Shown piece after piece: positions 1 through 7,837 of a stretch of DNA of 16,493 nt. The stretch's first letter is position 1. Every line of letters starts with the position of its first letter. Position numbers and translations under genes: made by a program. Source of the DNA: Candidatus Omnitrophota bacterium (GTDB taxonomy: Bacteria; Omnitrophota; Gorgyraeia; B26-G9); assembly GCA_028718845.1 (NCBI GenBank), contig JAQULA010000015.1, forward strand, positions 1-16,493, in the 5' to 3' direction. Under the pieces are notes generated by a model. The model did no database searches and was not told the DNA's origin. It was given only the letters and a program-made list of their open reading frames with translations.

Positions 1-81
1 GTTTTCAATCGTATAAGTTCTCAGGTCTATTGCCTGAGCCGGTACGATGATTTGCGGCTGCACTTTATGGGGCGCACATGA
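1..81 (+). CDS. C-terminal tail of an upstream gene, product unidentified (possibly DUF58)
   Basis: Frame 1 is open from the first base to a TGA at 79-81 and encodes 26 residues ending in HFMGRT. The start lies outside the window. The stop overlaps the ATG of the next gene (ATGA at 78-81), the usual sign of translational coupling within an operon. TgpA-type proteins are commonly preceded by a DUF58-domain protein and a MoxR ATPase, so DUF58 is the natural guess from context. The tail alone has no motif that proves it. I am fairly sure it is coding because of the ATGA overlap, and unsure of its identity. Confidence 0.5.
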   Translation, partial: VFNRISSQVYCLSRYDDLRLHFMGRT

Positions 82-3000
82 GAGAAAAAAATACGGCGCT
101 ATATTATTATGTTTTGACCGGGGGATTGTGTCTGCTGGCTGCGGCGGCTATTTCCCCCTGGCTGCAACCCTGGCAGACGGCGGGCTGCGCGGCGGCGATG
201 TCGGCCGGGCTGGTTTTCAGCCGGCGAAAAACGCCGGAAGCGCACCGGGTGCTGCGCACGGTTTTCCCGATACTATTCGGCCTGGTTGCGGCCGTGGTGC
301 TGCTGCGTTCTCCTTTGCAGCAATCATTGCTGCCGCAGCTGATGCGGCTTTTTTTATTTGCCGTGGTGTTAAGCTGTTTTCTGATTGAAAATACCCTGAC
401 GATGAGCCTGGTTCATTCCGGAAGTATTTTTTTAATAATTTTCTCCACCTGTTTGCCGATGGCCTTTTCTTCGGAAGTTCAAATCGCTTTGCTGTCCGTC
501 GCGTTGCTGACCACATTGCTGCTGCTGCAGATAACCCACATTGTTTCTTCCCAAGAATTGCTGGACCAGCCGGCGATCCTCAGTTCGGTGAGTTTGTCCG
601 GACAGATCGTGTTCTCGCTGGCCGCATTGATCGGGATAATCCTGCTGGCGGTGCCGATTTTTTTATTCGCCCCCAAATTCTCATTTACCTTGAACATGGA
701 TCGGGCCGGATCTTCCCTGGTCGATTTTAATGTCCGTCCGGATACGGCGATGCGGTTGACGCTGAACGGCCCGCTCTCCGAACCCGGCCGGCGGCAAGCA
801 GAAAGTTTGCCGTATTTCCGATCGGTACTATTCCCGAAAAAAGACCGCGCCGGCGATGGCCGGACGGCGGATCTTTGGCGCCAGCCGCTGACGATAAAAG
901 AAAAAAATAAACCCCCGGCATCGGCGGTGCGTCAACCGAAACAAAACCTGCCGGATGAACGGGATCATATCCGGGGAGGAACCGGGCAAGCCGATAAATC
1001 CGGCGGCGATGCTTTTGGGCCCGGAGAAATTCCGTTGGAAAAAGCGTTGGAGCAGCGCAAGGAATTTTTAAACACCCGGATCGCTCAAGAAAAGAAAATG
1101 TATGATTTTTTGAGCTATCTGGGCCGGGATGATTCGGCTCAGCGGGAAAAAGCGCAGGCATTGCAGCAGCGTATCCGCGCGGATCAGGCTGAACTCGACC
1201 GGATCGATGAAAAATTAAAGCGGATAGCTGATCTGAAACGGCAGGAAAACGAGTTAATGGTTTCCCGGGGCCCGGTCGCGGCTGATAGTCTTCAGGCAAA
1301 AGGCGAGGGCTGGGATGGCAAAGGCCGGGGCCTTGGTGAAAGCAAACAAGAGGAGGCTCAGGGCCAGGGCAGCGGCCGGGGCAAGGAAAATCGGGACAGT
1401 GAAGGCCGCGGCCGGGTTAAGGATAGTCGGGGTGAAACCGGTACGCAGGGCGACGGAAAAAGTGAATCTTTTGGTGACGGCCAAGACCGGACCGATGGCT
1501 TTGGTTCGATGGGAGAGGGCGAAGGATTAGGCGGGGGGCAAGAAGTTAAAAATGCGGAAAGTCCGGAAGGGGAAGGAAAAGAAGGCCGGGGAAAAGGCCG
1601 GGGGGATGTCCAAACGGATAATGATGACGGAACGGGCAGAGGAGACATTAACCCGGTCCAAGCCAGGGACAAAGGAATTGGAGAAGGCCGGGATGGTCAA
1701 GGCAAAAGCATAAAAAAAAATTTGATCGCGAGCCAGCGTTCCGGAGAAGCCGCCGGCCTGGATTTTTTGTCCGGGGAGAATGCCGGATCAGCTAACGGCA
1801 GTGCGAATAATTATTCCCGGAATTTTAACACCGCTGGAGTGGAGAGTAACGGCGCCGATAATGTCGAAAGTGGTTATCCCGGCCGCACCGGCAACTGGGC
1901 GGGGGAAAATTCCGGAAGCGAATCCGGAATCAATCCGGCCGGTAGTTCCGGAGAGGAAACCCCGGGAGATATGCAAGGCCGTACCGGCAAGGGGGCGGAG
2001 AAAGACTCCGGAAGCGAATTCGGAAGCGGTCCGGCCGGTAGTTCCGGAGAGGCAATCCCGGGTGATATTCAAGGCCGCCCCGGTGAGGGTGGGGAGGAAA
2101 GTTCCGGAGACGAACCCGGGACCAGTGCGGGCAGTAGTGCCGGTGAATCAACTCCGGAAAACCCGGAAGGCTCTCCAGGCAGCGGCGGGGAGGAAAACTC
2201 CGGGACCGGATCCGATATCAGCGCGGACGGCAGTACCGGAAGCTTTACTGCCGCCGACCGTCCCGGCAGCAGCGCGGGAAGCAGTCGCGGCGGCGGAGGA
2301 GGAAGCAGCGGTGATAGCAGTGCCGGAAGCAGTTTCGGCACTAACGCCGGAAGCAGCGGCGGCACTACCGCCGGGAGCAGTACCGAACGCGGCACCGGAA
2401 GTAGTGCCGGTACCGGCTTCAGCAACAGCTCCGGCAGCGGTTCCGGTGATAATGCCGGTAAGAGCGCCTCCGGCAGCGGTTCCGGCGGAGCTTTTGGTGG
2501 CAGTTCCGGTAGCGGTGGTTCCGGCGGCAGTGGTTCCGGGGAAAGTGGTGATTCCGGCAGCCGTGCCGCTAATAAATCCGGCAATAAAACCGGAGGCAGC
2601 CTTGGGGCCGACAAAAGTTCCGCCGCCGGAAATACTCCAAAAGACCGGAAGGATAAAGATGATCGCGACGGAGCCAGTGCCGATGAAGCAAATAAAAGCT
2701 TAAACCCGATCGAAAATGGCATAGCGGCATTGACCCGGTTTTTTCAGTCCCGGATGATGCCTCCGGAGGATAACCGCGGACGGGAAAAATCTTTATCTGA
2801 AGCGGAAAATAAATTAGGCGGGAATAAACAGCCTTCCCCCGGGTTGGCTCAGGATGGCAGCCGATCGGCCGGTCCGGAGAAAAACCTTGAGCCGAAGACC
2901 GAAGACAAAATAGAAGCCCAATCGATGACGCCGCCAAAGGCCGGAATTATGAACTTTTGGTCGGGTTTTGCGAATAACGCCGGGGTTGTCTTATTGTGTT

Positions 3001-3428
3001 TGGCGGGGCTGCTGTTCGGTGCCGGTGGTCTGTATTTGGGATTTTGTTTGGTGCGTAAAATAATTCGCGATATAAATCTGCGCTATTTTTGTCCGGGGCA
3101 TCGGATTGTTTTAAATTTGTACAAAAATCTTGTTTTTGTTTATTCGAAGCTGGGAATATCGCTGAACCCCAGTATGACCCCGCGCGAAATCGTCCGGGCG
3201 GTGGCTGAAAATCAAAACGCGCACCGGCCGGGGCTGGCCGCGATGACCGATGTTTTTACCCAGGCCCGCTATAGTAATCATATTTTGGATGAAACTGCCG
3301 TTGTCCGCGGCATCCAAACTTATAATATGCTGAAACAATATATCCTGGAAAATATGCCCCGGCTGGAAAGCGGGGTGCTCTGGCTGCATATGAGGAGCAT
3401 CAAGTCCACCCCTAAAAAATGGAGATAA
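78..3428 (+). CDS. TgpA-like membrane protein lacking a transglutaminase core, with giant Gly/Ser/Glu-rich insert
   Basis: A 1116-residue protein. Residues 1-200 hold about seven hydrophobic segments (about 9-29, 32-48, 58-76, 86-106, 115-130, 134-157, 175-198), ending in FAPKFSF, which resembles the end of the DUF3488 membrane domain of TgpA transglutaminases. Residues about 319-394 are charged and look like a coiled coil. Residues about 408-855 are low complexity: first Gly/Glu/Lys/Arg-rich, then Ser/Gly-rich, including 32-residue tandem repeats. A single membrane segment follows at about 968-992, then a soluble tail (about 1000-1110) with TPREIV and a following helical region resembling the DUF4129 tail of TgpA. 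Family proteins carry an extracytoplasmic Cys-His-Asp transglutaminase domain between the two membrane parts. Here I see no cysteine between residue 200 and the last membrane segment, so it cannot be a standard transglutaminase. By TgpA topology the insert would face outside the cytoplasm. Function unknown. The start overlaps the previous stop. Confidence 0.8.
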   Translation: MREKNTALYYYVLTGGLCLLAAAAISPWLQPWQTAGCAAAMSAGLVFSRRKTPEAHRVLRTVFPILFGLVAAVVLLRSPLQQSLLPQLMRLFLFAVVLSCFLIENTLTMSLVHSGSIFLIIFSTCLPMAFSSEVQIALLSVALLTTLLLLQITHIVSSQELLDQPAILSSVSLSGQIVFSLAALIGIILLAVPIFLFAPKFSFTLNMDRAGSSLVDFNVRPDTAMRLTLNGPLSEPGRRQAESLPYFRSVLFPKKDRAGDGRTADLWRQPLTIKEKNKPPASAVRQPKQNLPDERDHIRGGTGQADKSGGDAFGPGEIPLEKALEQRKEFLNTRIAQEKKMYDFLSYLGRDDSAQREKAQALQQRIRADQAELDRIDEKLKRIADLKRQENELMVSRGPVAADSLQAKGEGWDGKGRGLGESKQEEAQGQGSGRGKENRDSEGRGRVKDSRGETGTQGDGKSESFGDGQDRTDGFGSMGEGEGLGGGQEVKNAESPEGEGKEGRGKGRGDVQTDNDDGTGRGDINPVQARDKGIGEGRDGQGKSIKKNLIASQRSGEAAGLDFLSGENAGSANGSANNYSRNFNTAGVESNGADNVESGYPGRTGNWAGENSGSESGINPAGSSGEETPGDMQGRTGKGAEKDSGSEFGSGPAGSSGEAIPGDIQGRPGEGGEESSGDEPGTSAGSSAGESTPENPEGSPGSGGEENSGTGSDISADGSTGSFTAADRPGSSAGSSRGGGGGSSGDSSAGSSFGTNAGSSGGTTAGSSTERGTGSSAGTGFSNSSGSGSGDNAGKSASGSGSGGAFGGSSGSGGSGGSGSGESGDSGSRAANKSGNKTGGSLGADKSSAAGNTPKDRKDKDDRDGASADEANKSLNPIENGIAALTRFFQSRMMPPEDNRGREKSLSEAENKLGGNKQPSPGLAQDGSRSAGPEKNLEPKTEDKIEAQSMTPPKAGIMNFWSGFANNAGVVLLCLAGLLFGAGGLYLGFCLVRKIIRDINLRYFCPGHRIVLNLYKNLVFVYSKLGISLNPSMTPREIVRAVAENQNAHRPGLAAMTDVFTQARYSNHILDETAVVRGIQTYNMLKQYILENMPRLESGVLWLHMRSIKSTPKKWR
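1300..2640 (+). repeat. Low-complexity Gly/Ser/Glu-rich coding segment
   Basis: About 1.3 kb inside the TgpA-like gene. The first part (to about 1700) encodes mostly Gly, Glu, Lys, Arg, Asp and Gln in short runs such as GKGRG and GEGEG. The second part (about 1750-2640) encodes Ser-Gly-rich stretches such as SAGSS, GSGSGG and SGGSGG, written with endlessly recurring TCCGG and CCGGAAGC words. Hydrophobic residues are almost absent and there is no cysteine, as expected of an intrinsically disordered linker. The skewed composition also keeps other frames on both strands free of stops, producing long spurious ORFs. Confidence 0.85.
1905..2192 (+). repeat. Three 96-bp tandem repeats (32 residues each) with a decayed fourth
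   Basis: Units at 1905-2000, 2001-2096 and 2097-2192 align without gaps. Each begins with a (E/K)(N/D/S)SG motif, carries PAGSSGE or SAGSSAGE in the middle, then TPGD/IPGD/TPEN, and ends with a GE-type pair. Units 1 and 2 are near identical at DNA level over the word CCGGCCGGTAGTTCCGGAGA. Unit 3 is more diverged, and from 2193 a fourth copy starts (ENSG) and fades out. The exact multiple-of-three period keeps the reading frame. This indicates growth by slippage or unequal recombination. Confidence 0.8.
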
Positions 3429-3433
3429 CAGAC

Positions 3434-4378
3434 ATGTATGACACGATTATTATCGGTGCCGGACCGGCCGGATTGACGGCGAGCCTGTACGCCCTGCGTT
3501 TTCGTTTGCAGGTTTTGGTGGTCGATAAAATGCCGGCCGGAGGATACCTGCACTTTATCGATCATTTGGAGAATTATCCGGGGTTTCCGGGTGGGATTGC
3601 CGGCCCCGACCTGGCGGAAAGAATCATCCAGCAGGTGCAGTCGTACGACTTTAATTTCAAGCAGGCGGAGGTAAGCGCGATCACGGCGTCCGGTCCCGGT
3701 CAAGGCGGGTGGCAGGTGAGGATGGGAACAGAGTCGCTGATGAGCAAGACGGTTATTATTGCCACCGGCTCGGAGCCCCAGCGCCTGGGAATCCCCGGAG
3801 AAACCGAGTTGACCGGACACGGGGTTTCGTATTGTGCGATATGCGATGCCCCTTTCTTCAAGAATAAAGAAGTGGTGGTCGTCGGCGGCGGGAATACGGC
3901 ATTGGAAGAAGCGCTGTATTTGACCGGGTTCGCGTCAAAGGTAACGCTGGTGCATCGGCGCGGCGCGTTTCGCGGGGATGCGGTGCTGCAGGAGAAAGTT
4001 GAACGGAATAAAAAAATCGAGTTGATCCTTAATGCCAACTGTGAACAGATTATCGGTCAAAACGCGGTGCAGGCCGCACGTATCCGAGAGGGTAATTCGG
4101 CGCCGCGGGATATTGCCTGCCAAGGGGTGTTCATTTTTGTGGGAATGCGGCCTTCAACCGGTTTTATACAAAATTTATTGAAAAAAAACGAGTTTGGTTA
4201 TATAATAACCGATGAAGTATGCGCTACCGGCGCTCCGGGCGTTTTTGCCTGCGGTGATTGTGTTCAAGTACCGCTCCGCCAGGTGATAACCGCTTGCGGC
4301 AAAGGCGCGGTAGCGGCATATGCGGTGCGTAAGTTTTTAGAATCGATGGATAATGGTGAAAAAGCGGTGTCGGCGTGA
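3434..4378 (+). CDS. trxB: Thioredoxin reductase
   Basis: An FAD- and NADPH-dependent cytoplasmic flavoenzyme that reduces thioredoxin. From this start the protein has 314 residues, the usual length. The FAD-binding GAGPAG is at residues 8-13, the redox-active pair is CAIC (C134, C137), the NADPH-binding GGGNTA is at 151-156, the NADPH-selecting HRR with a following R is at 174-180, and the C-terminal FAD motif GDCVQ is followed by RQVITACGKGAVAA. Family members usually have GGQL where this protein has GGYL (residues 36-39), a small oddity near the flavin. I chose ATG 3434 because GGAG at 3421-3424 lies nine bases upstream and it starts with MYDTIIIGAGPAG; an in-frame ATG at 3419 inside the previous gene is less likely. 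It follows the TgpA-like gene by five bases and its stop overlaps the start of def. Confidence 0.93.
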   Translation: MYDTIIIGAGPAGLTASLYALRFRLQVLVVDKMPAGGYLHFIDHLENYPGFPGGIAGPDLAERIIQQVQSYDFNFKQAEVSAITASGPGQGGWQVRMGTESLMSKTVIIATGSEPQRLGIPGETELTGHGVSYCAICDAPFFKNKEVVVVGGGNTALEEALYLTGFASKVTLVHRRGAFRGDAVLQEKVERNKKIELILNANCEQIIGQNAVQAARIREGNSAPRDIACQGVFIFVGMRPSTGFIQNLLKKNEFGYIITDEVCATGAPGVFACGDCVQVPLRQVITACGKGAVAAYAVRKFLESMDNGEKAVSA

Positions 4379-4854
4379 ACATTATCACCCATGATACGGG
4401 TTTTTTGCGAAAAAAGGCCCGGCCGGTAGAAAAGATCACCGACCAGGAAAAACAACTTTTTGAGGATATGCTCGCCACCATGTACAGCAAAAAAGGCGTT
4501 GGCCTGGCGGCGCCCCAAGTCGGGGTTTTAAAGCAATTGATCGTTGTTGACGTGGGCAGCGGACCGCTGCGGCTGGTGAATCCGCGGATTACCAGCAAGG
4601 TAAAAGAACGCAGTTGCATGGAAGAAGGGTGTTTAAGTTTTCCGGGGATTAACGTGAAGGTTCGGCGCTCACAGCATATTACCGTGGAGGCGCTTGATTG
4701 TTCCGGCGCTCCGGTGAAAATACAGGCGCGATCGATGATGGCCAGGGCGTTGCAGCATGAGATCGATCATTTGCAGGGAAGGTTGATCATCGATTATTTG
4801 CCTTGGTTTAAACGTACTCTGGTATATGGGAAGCTTCGCAAGAACCTTTCCTGA
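4375..4854 (+). CDS. def: Peptide deformylase
   Basis: Removes the formyl group from the N-terminal methionine of nascent proteins at the ribosome; a metal-dependent hydrolase. All three family motifs are present in 159 residues: GVGLAAPQ (41-48), EGCLS (84-88) and QHEIDHL (127-133). The metal ligands would be C86, H128 and H132, and the catalytic acid E129. The GTG start at 4375 overlaps the trxB stop as GTGA, so the two are probably translationally coupled. The N-terminus aligns well with other deformylases (a residue or two before the THDTGFLRKKARPV stretch), supporting GTG. It is the last gene of this operon, since a promoter for rpsO follows. Confidence 0.95.
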   Translation: MNIITHDTGFLRKKARPVEKITDQEKQLFEDMLATMYSKKGVGLAAPQVGVLKQLIVVDVGSGPLRLVNPRITSKVKERSCMEEGCLSFPGINVKVRRSQHITVEALDCSGAPVKIQARSMMARALQHEIDHLQGRLIIDYLPWFKRTLVYGKLRKNLS

Positions 4855-4945
4855 AATTCCTTCGAACAAGCGTGGTTCGGCGCGTACTATCCGCATTATC
4901 CATACACGATGAGAAGTGCCGCAAAGAGGAATCTAATATCCGGTA

Positions 4946-4974
4946 TTTACTTTTAACCGGGTTTGTGTTAGAAT
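4946..4974 (+). promoter_or_regulatory. Sigma70-type promoter of the rpsO-pnp operon
   Basis: TTTACT at 4946-4951 (four of six matches to the -35 consensus), a 17-base spacer, and TAGAAT at 4969-4974 (five of six to -10). Transcription would start near 4981. A near-perfect Shine-Dalgarno sequence AAAGGAGGTGA follows at 4986-4996, seven bases before the rpsO ATG. The leader would thus be only about 23 bases. Confidence 0.65.
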
Positions 4975-5003
4975 GCAGTTTGCTGAAAGGAGGTGAATAG
5001 GTA

Positions 5004-5273
5004 ATGGCAACAGTGAAAACTCAGAAAGAGAAAATAATCAATAATTTTCAATCACATGCTAAAGATACAGGTTCGGCCAGCGTGCAGATCGCGTTGCTTT
5101 CAACCCGGATCGACGGATTGACCGACCATTTGAAAGTGCATACAAAGGACTTCAGTTCCCGGGTCGGGTTGTTACAGCTGGTATCGAAACGCCGGCGGTT
5201 ACTGAATTATTTAAAGCGTGAGGATTTGAAAACATATAAAGATGTACTTGAAAAACTTAACTTAAGAAAGTAG
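5004..5273 (+). CDS. rpsO: 30S ribosomal protein S15
   Basis: A primary 16S rRNA-binding protein of the small subunit platform; also contacts 23S rRNA in an intersubunit bridge. At 89 residues it has the standard length. The signature region H(T)KDFSSRVGLLQLVSKRRR followed by LLNYLKRED matches the family closely, and the N-terminal helix contains TGSASVQIALLSTRI. The ATG is fixed by the strong Shine-Dalgarno at 4986-4996. It is followed by pnp after six bases, the conserved rpsO-pnp order. In E. coli S15 represses its own translation by binding its mRNA leader; the leader here is too short for me to claim the same structure. Confidence 0.97.
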   Translation: MATVKTQKEKIINNFQSHAKDTGSASVQIALLSTRIDGLTDHLKVHTKDFSSRVGLLQLVSKRRRLLNYLKREDLKTYKDVLEKLNLRK

Positions 5274-5279
5274 AGAAAA

Positions 5280-7373
5280 ATGCTGTATAGAGAAGAAATT
5301 AAAATTGGAAAAGAAACAATATCGTTTGAAACCGGAAAAATGGCAAAACAGGCTAATGCTGCCGTAACCGTGCAGTGCGGCGGAACCGTCGTGCTGGTAA
5401 CGGCGGTCATGGCAAAAGAAGCCAAGGAAGCGGCCGACTTTTTGCCGCTGACCGTGGAATACAAAGAAAAAACCTATGCCGCGGGAAGAATCCCCGGTGG
5501 TTTTTTTAAACGGGAAGGCCGGCCTTCTGAAAAAGAAGTGCTGACGTCGCGACTTATTGATCGTCCGATTCGGCCGATGTTCCCAAAAGGATTTTATAAT
5601 GAAGTGCAGGTATTCGCCATGGTGCTTTCCAGCGACGGACAAAATGACCCCGATGTGCTGGCAATGCTCGGAGCTTCATGTGCCCTGGCGATTTCCGATA
5701 TCCCGTTTATTGCCCCGGTGGGAGCGGTAAAAATCGGGAGAATTAACGATGCGTTCGTAGTTAATCCTACCTACGAGGAAATCGAACAAAGTCCTGTGGA
5801 TATTATCCTTTCCGGAACCAATGCCGGGATCAATATGATTGAATCCGGATGCAAACAGGTTTCCGAAGAGTTAATGCTTGAAGCAATGGAATTTGGATAT
5901 GACATTATCAAGAAACTGATAGCGTTTCAGGATAATTTCGTTAAAAAATGCGGAAAAAAGAAGGCGGATGTGGCCTTGAAACAGCTGCCGGAAGAATTGT
6001 ATCAAAAGGTCAAGGGATTAGCGTCGGCAAAGCTGACCGAAGTGTATGCTATCGGCGGCAAAGAGCAGCGAGAAGAAGCGCTGGATTTGATCGCTAAGGA
6101 ATTAATCGCCCAATTGGTTACTACCGATTCTTCTTACGCGGAAAACGAAGTTAAAGCGGCTCTGGTAAAAGTGGAAAAAGAGCAGGTGCGCCGGATGATC
6201 ATCCAAAATAAAAAGCGCGTCGACGGCCGTTCCTATACCCAGATTCGCCCGATTACTTCCGAAGTCGGTTTATTGCCGCGTACTCATGGTTCGGCATTGT
6301 TTACCCGCGGGCAGACTCAGAGCCTTTCCGTGGCGACGCTGGGCACGAGCGCCGATGAGCAGATTATCGAAGCGTTGGAAGTTGAATCGTTCAAGAATTT
6401 TATGCTGCATTATAACTTCCCCTCGTTCAGCGTGGGTGAAGTGCGGCCGATCCGGAGCCCGGGTCGCCGGGAAATCGGGCATGGTGCTTTGGCCGAACGC
6501 GGCTTGTCCGCGGTAATGCCGTCTAAAGAAGCGTTTCCGTACACGGTACGTTTGGTATCCGAGATCCTGGAATCTAACGGGTCCTCAAGCATGGCCACGG
6601 TATGTGCCGGGACCTTGTCATTGATGGATGCCGGGGTTCCGATCAGCGCGCCGGTAAGCGGAATCGCTTTGGGTTTGATCAAAGAAGATGACGCTACGGT
6701 GGTACTGAGCGATATCCTGGGGTTGGAAGATCATTTCGGGGATATGGACTTTAAGGTTACCGGGACCCGTCAGGGGGTAACCGCGGTACAGCTTGATCTG
6801 AAAATTCAGGGTATCGATATCGACACCCTGAAAAAAGCTCTGATGCAGGCGAAAGAAGGCCGTTTGTTCATTCTGGATGAAATGACGAAAGCCCTTAGCG
6901 CGCCGCGGGCCGATCTTTCTCCGTACGCGCCGCGGATTACCATCCTTAAGATTTCCACGGAAAAGATAAAGGATGTTATCGGGCCCGGCGGTAAGATCAT
7001 CAAGAAGATCATTGCCGATACCGGAGTAAAAATCGATATCGAAGATGATGGAACGGTAGCGGTTGCCTCGAACGATCCGGCGGCGTCGAAAAAAGCCCTG
7101 GATATCATCCGCTCCCTGACCGCGGAAGCGGAAGCCGGCAGAATTTATAAAGGCCGGATTACCCGGATTATGAATTTCGGCGCTTTCTGCGAGATCCTGC
7201 CCGGGAAAGAAGGGCTTATCCATATCTCGGAATTGGCTTCCGGCTTTGTAAAAAGCGTGGAAGATGTGGTTAAGGTCGGAGATGAGGTTACGGTTAAAGT
7301 GATCGAGATTGATTCCATGAACCGGGTCAATTTGAGCCTGAAACAGGCGATTGGCACTACGGTATCGGAATAA
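5280..7373 (+). CDS. pnp: Polyribonucleotide nucleotidyltransferase (PNPase)
   Basis: A phosphorolytic 3'-to-5' exoribonuclease of mRNA decay and RNA quality control, normally a trimer. The 697 residues show the family order: first RNase PH-like domain, an alpha-helical linker, a second RNase PH-like domain with RTHGSALFTRGQTQ and RSPGRREIGHGALAERGL, a KH domain with GPGG at about 567-570, and a C-terminal S1 domain from about residue 620 with NFGAFCEILPGKEGLIHIS. The catalytic set DHFGDMDFK gives D484, D490 and K492, equivalent to D486, D492 and K494 in E. coli, so it should be active. The Shine-Dalgarno is weak (AGAG), suggesting coupling to rpsO, which stops six bases upstream. The long acidic RNase E-binding tail seen in some relatives is absent. 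Confidence 0.97.
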   Translation: MLYREEIKIGKETISFETGKMAKQANAAVTVQCGGTVVLVTAVMAKEAKEAADFLPLTVEYKEKTYAAGRIPGGFFKREGRPSEKEVLTSRLIDRPIRPMFPKGFYNEVQVFAMVLSSDGQNDPDVLAMLGASCALAISDIPFIAPVGAVKIGRINDAFVVNPTYEEIEQSPVDIILSGTNAGINMIESGCKQVSEELMLEAMEFGYDIIKKLIAFQDNFVKKCGKKKADVALKQLPEELYQKVKGLASAKLTEVYAIGGKEQREEALDLIAKELIAQLVTTDSSYAENEVKAALVKVEKEQVRRMIIQNKKRVDGRSYTQIRPITSEVGLLPRTHGSALFTRGQTQSLSVATLGTSADEQIIEALEVESFKNFMLHYNFPSFSVGEVRPIRSPGRREIGHGALAERGLSAVMPSKEAFPYTVRLVSEILESNGSSSMATVCAGTLSLMDAGVPISAPVSGIALGLIKEDDATVVLSDILGLEDHFGDMDFKVTGTRQGVTAVQLDLKIQGIDIDTLKKALMQAKEGRLFILDEMTKALSAPRADLSPYAPRITILKISTEKIKDVIGPGGKIIKKIIADTGVKIDIEDDGTVAVASNDPAASKKALDIIRSLTAEAEAGRIYKGRITRIMNFGAFCEILPGKEGLIHISELASGFVKSVEDVVKVGDEVTVKVIEIDSMNRVNLSLKQAIGTTVSE

Positions 7374-7384
7374 GGCATTGCGGC

Positions 7385-7834
7385 ATGGAAACAATACCGA
7401 TAAAAATAAAGAAAAAAGACAACTGTGATGATCTGCCGCTGCCGGCGTATATGAGTACCGGTTCAAGCGGCATGGATCTGTATGCCGATGTCGAAGGCGA
7501 AACGGTTATAACTCCCGGCCAGATCAAGCTTGTGTCGGCCGGGATTTATATCAGTTTGCCGCAAGGGTATGAAGCCCAGATCCGTCCGCGCAGCGGTTTG
7601 GCCGTTAAACACGGGATCGGTATCGTAAATAGTCCGGGGACAATCGATGCCGATTACCGTGGTTTGATTAATATAATTCTGATCAACTTCGGTGACGCTC
7701 CTTATGTGATAAAGCGGGGAGCGCGTATCGCACAAATGGTGATCAATAAGGTGATTCAAGCCCGGTTGGAGGTCACGGAAGAACTAGATAGAACCGTTCG
7801 CGACACCGGCGGATTCGGGCATACCGGAGTTTAG
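7385..7834 (+). CDS. dut: dUTP diphosphatase (dUTPase)
   Basis: Hydrolyses dUTP to dUMP and pyrophosphate, keeping uracil out of DNA and supplying dUMP for dTMP synthesis. In 149 residues all five motifs of the homotrimeric family are visible: SSGMDLYA (27-34), RPRSG (67-71), NSPGTIDADYRG (82-93, catalytic D88 and sugar-discriminating Y91), GARIAQ (112-117) and GGFGHTG (142-148). An AAGG at 7372-7375, overlapping the pnp stop, is nine bases before the ATG. ftsK begins three bases after its stop. The family places it beyond reasonable doubt. Confidence 0.96.
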   Translation: METIPIKIKKKDNCDDLPLPAYMSTGSSGMDLYADVEGETVITPGQIKLVSAGIYISLPQGYEAQIRPRSGLAVKHGIGIVNSPGTIDADYRGLINIILINFGDAPYVIKRGARIAQMVINKVIQARLEVTEELDRTVRDTGGFGHTGV

Positions 7835-7837
7835 CGT

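Noticed and set aside
1780..2703. 307-residue + strand ORF and 217-residue antisense ORF (2069-2722) over the repeat region
   Set aside because: Pro/Ala/Val- and Pro/Leu-rich translations are by-products of the recurring CCGG-type words in the real frame; they lack ribosome sites and any domain likeness.
4863..4879. Hairpin CGAAC-7-GTTCG after def as a terminator
   Set aside because: Only five pairs and no T-tract follows.
6618..7466. 282-residue minus-strand ORF opposite pnp and dut
   Set aside because: It lies entirely opposite two genes with complete family motifs, and its translation resembles no protein I know.
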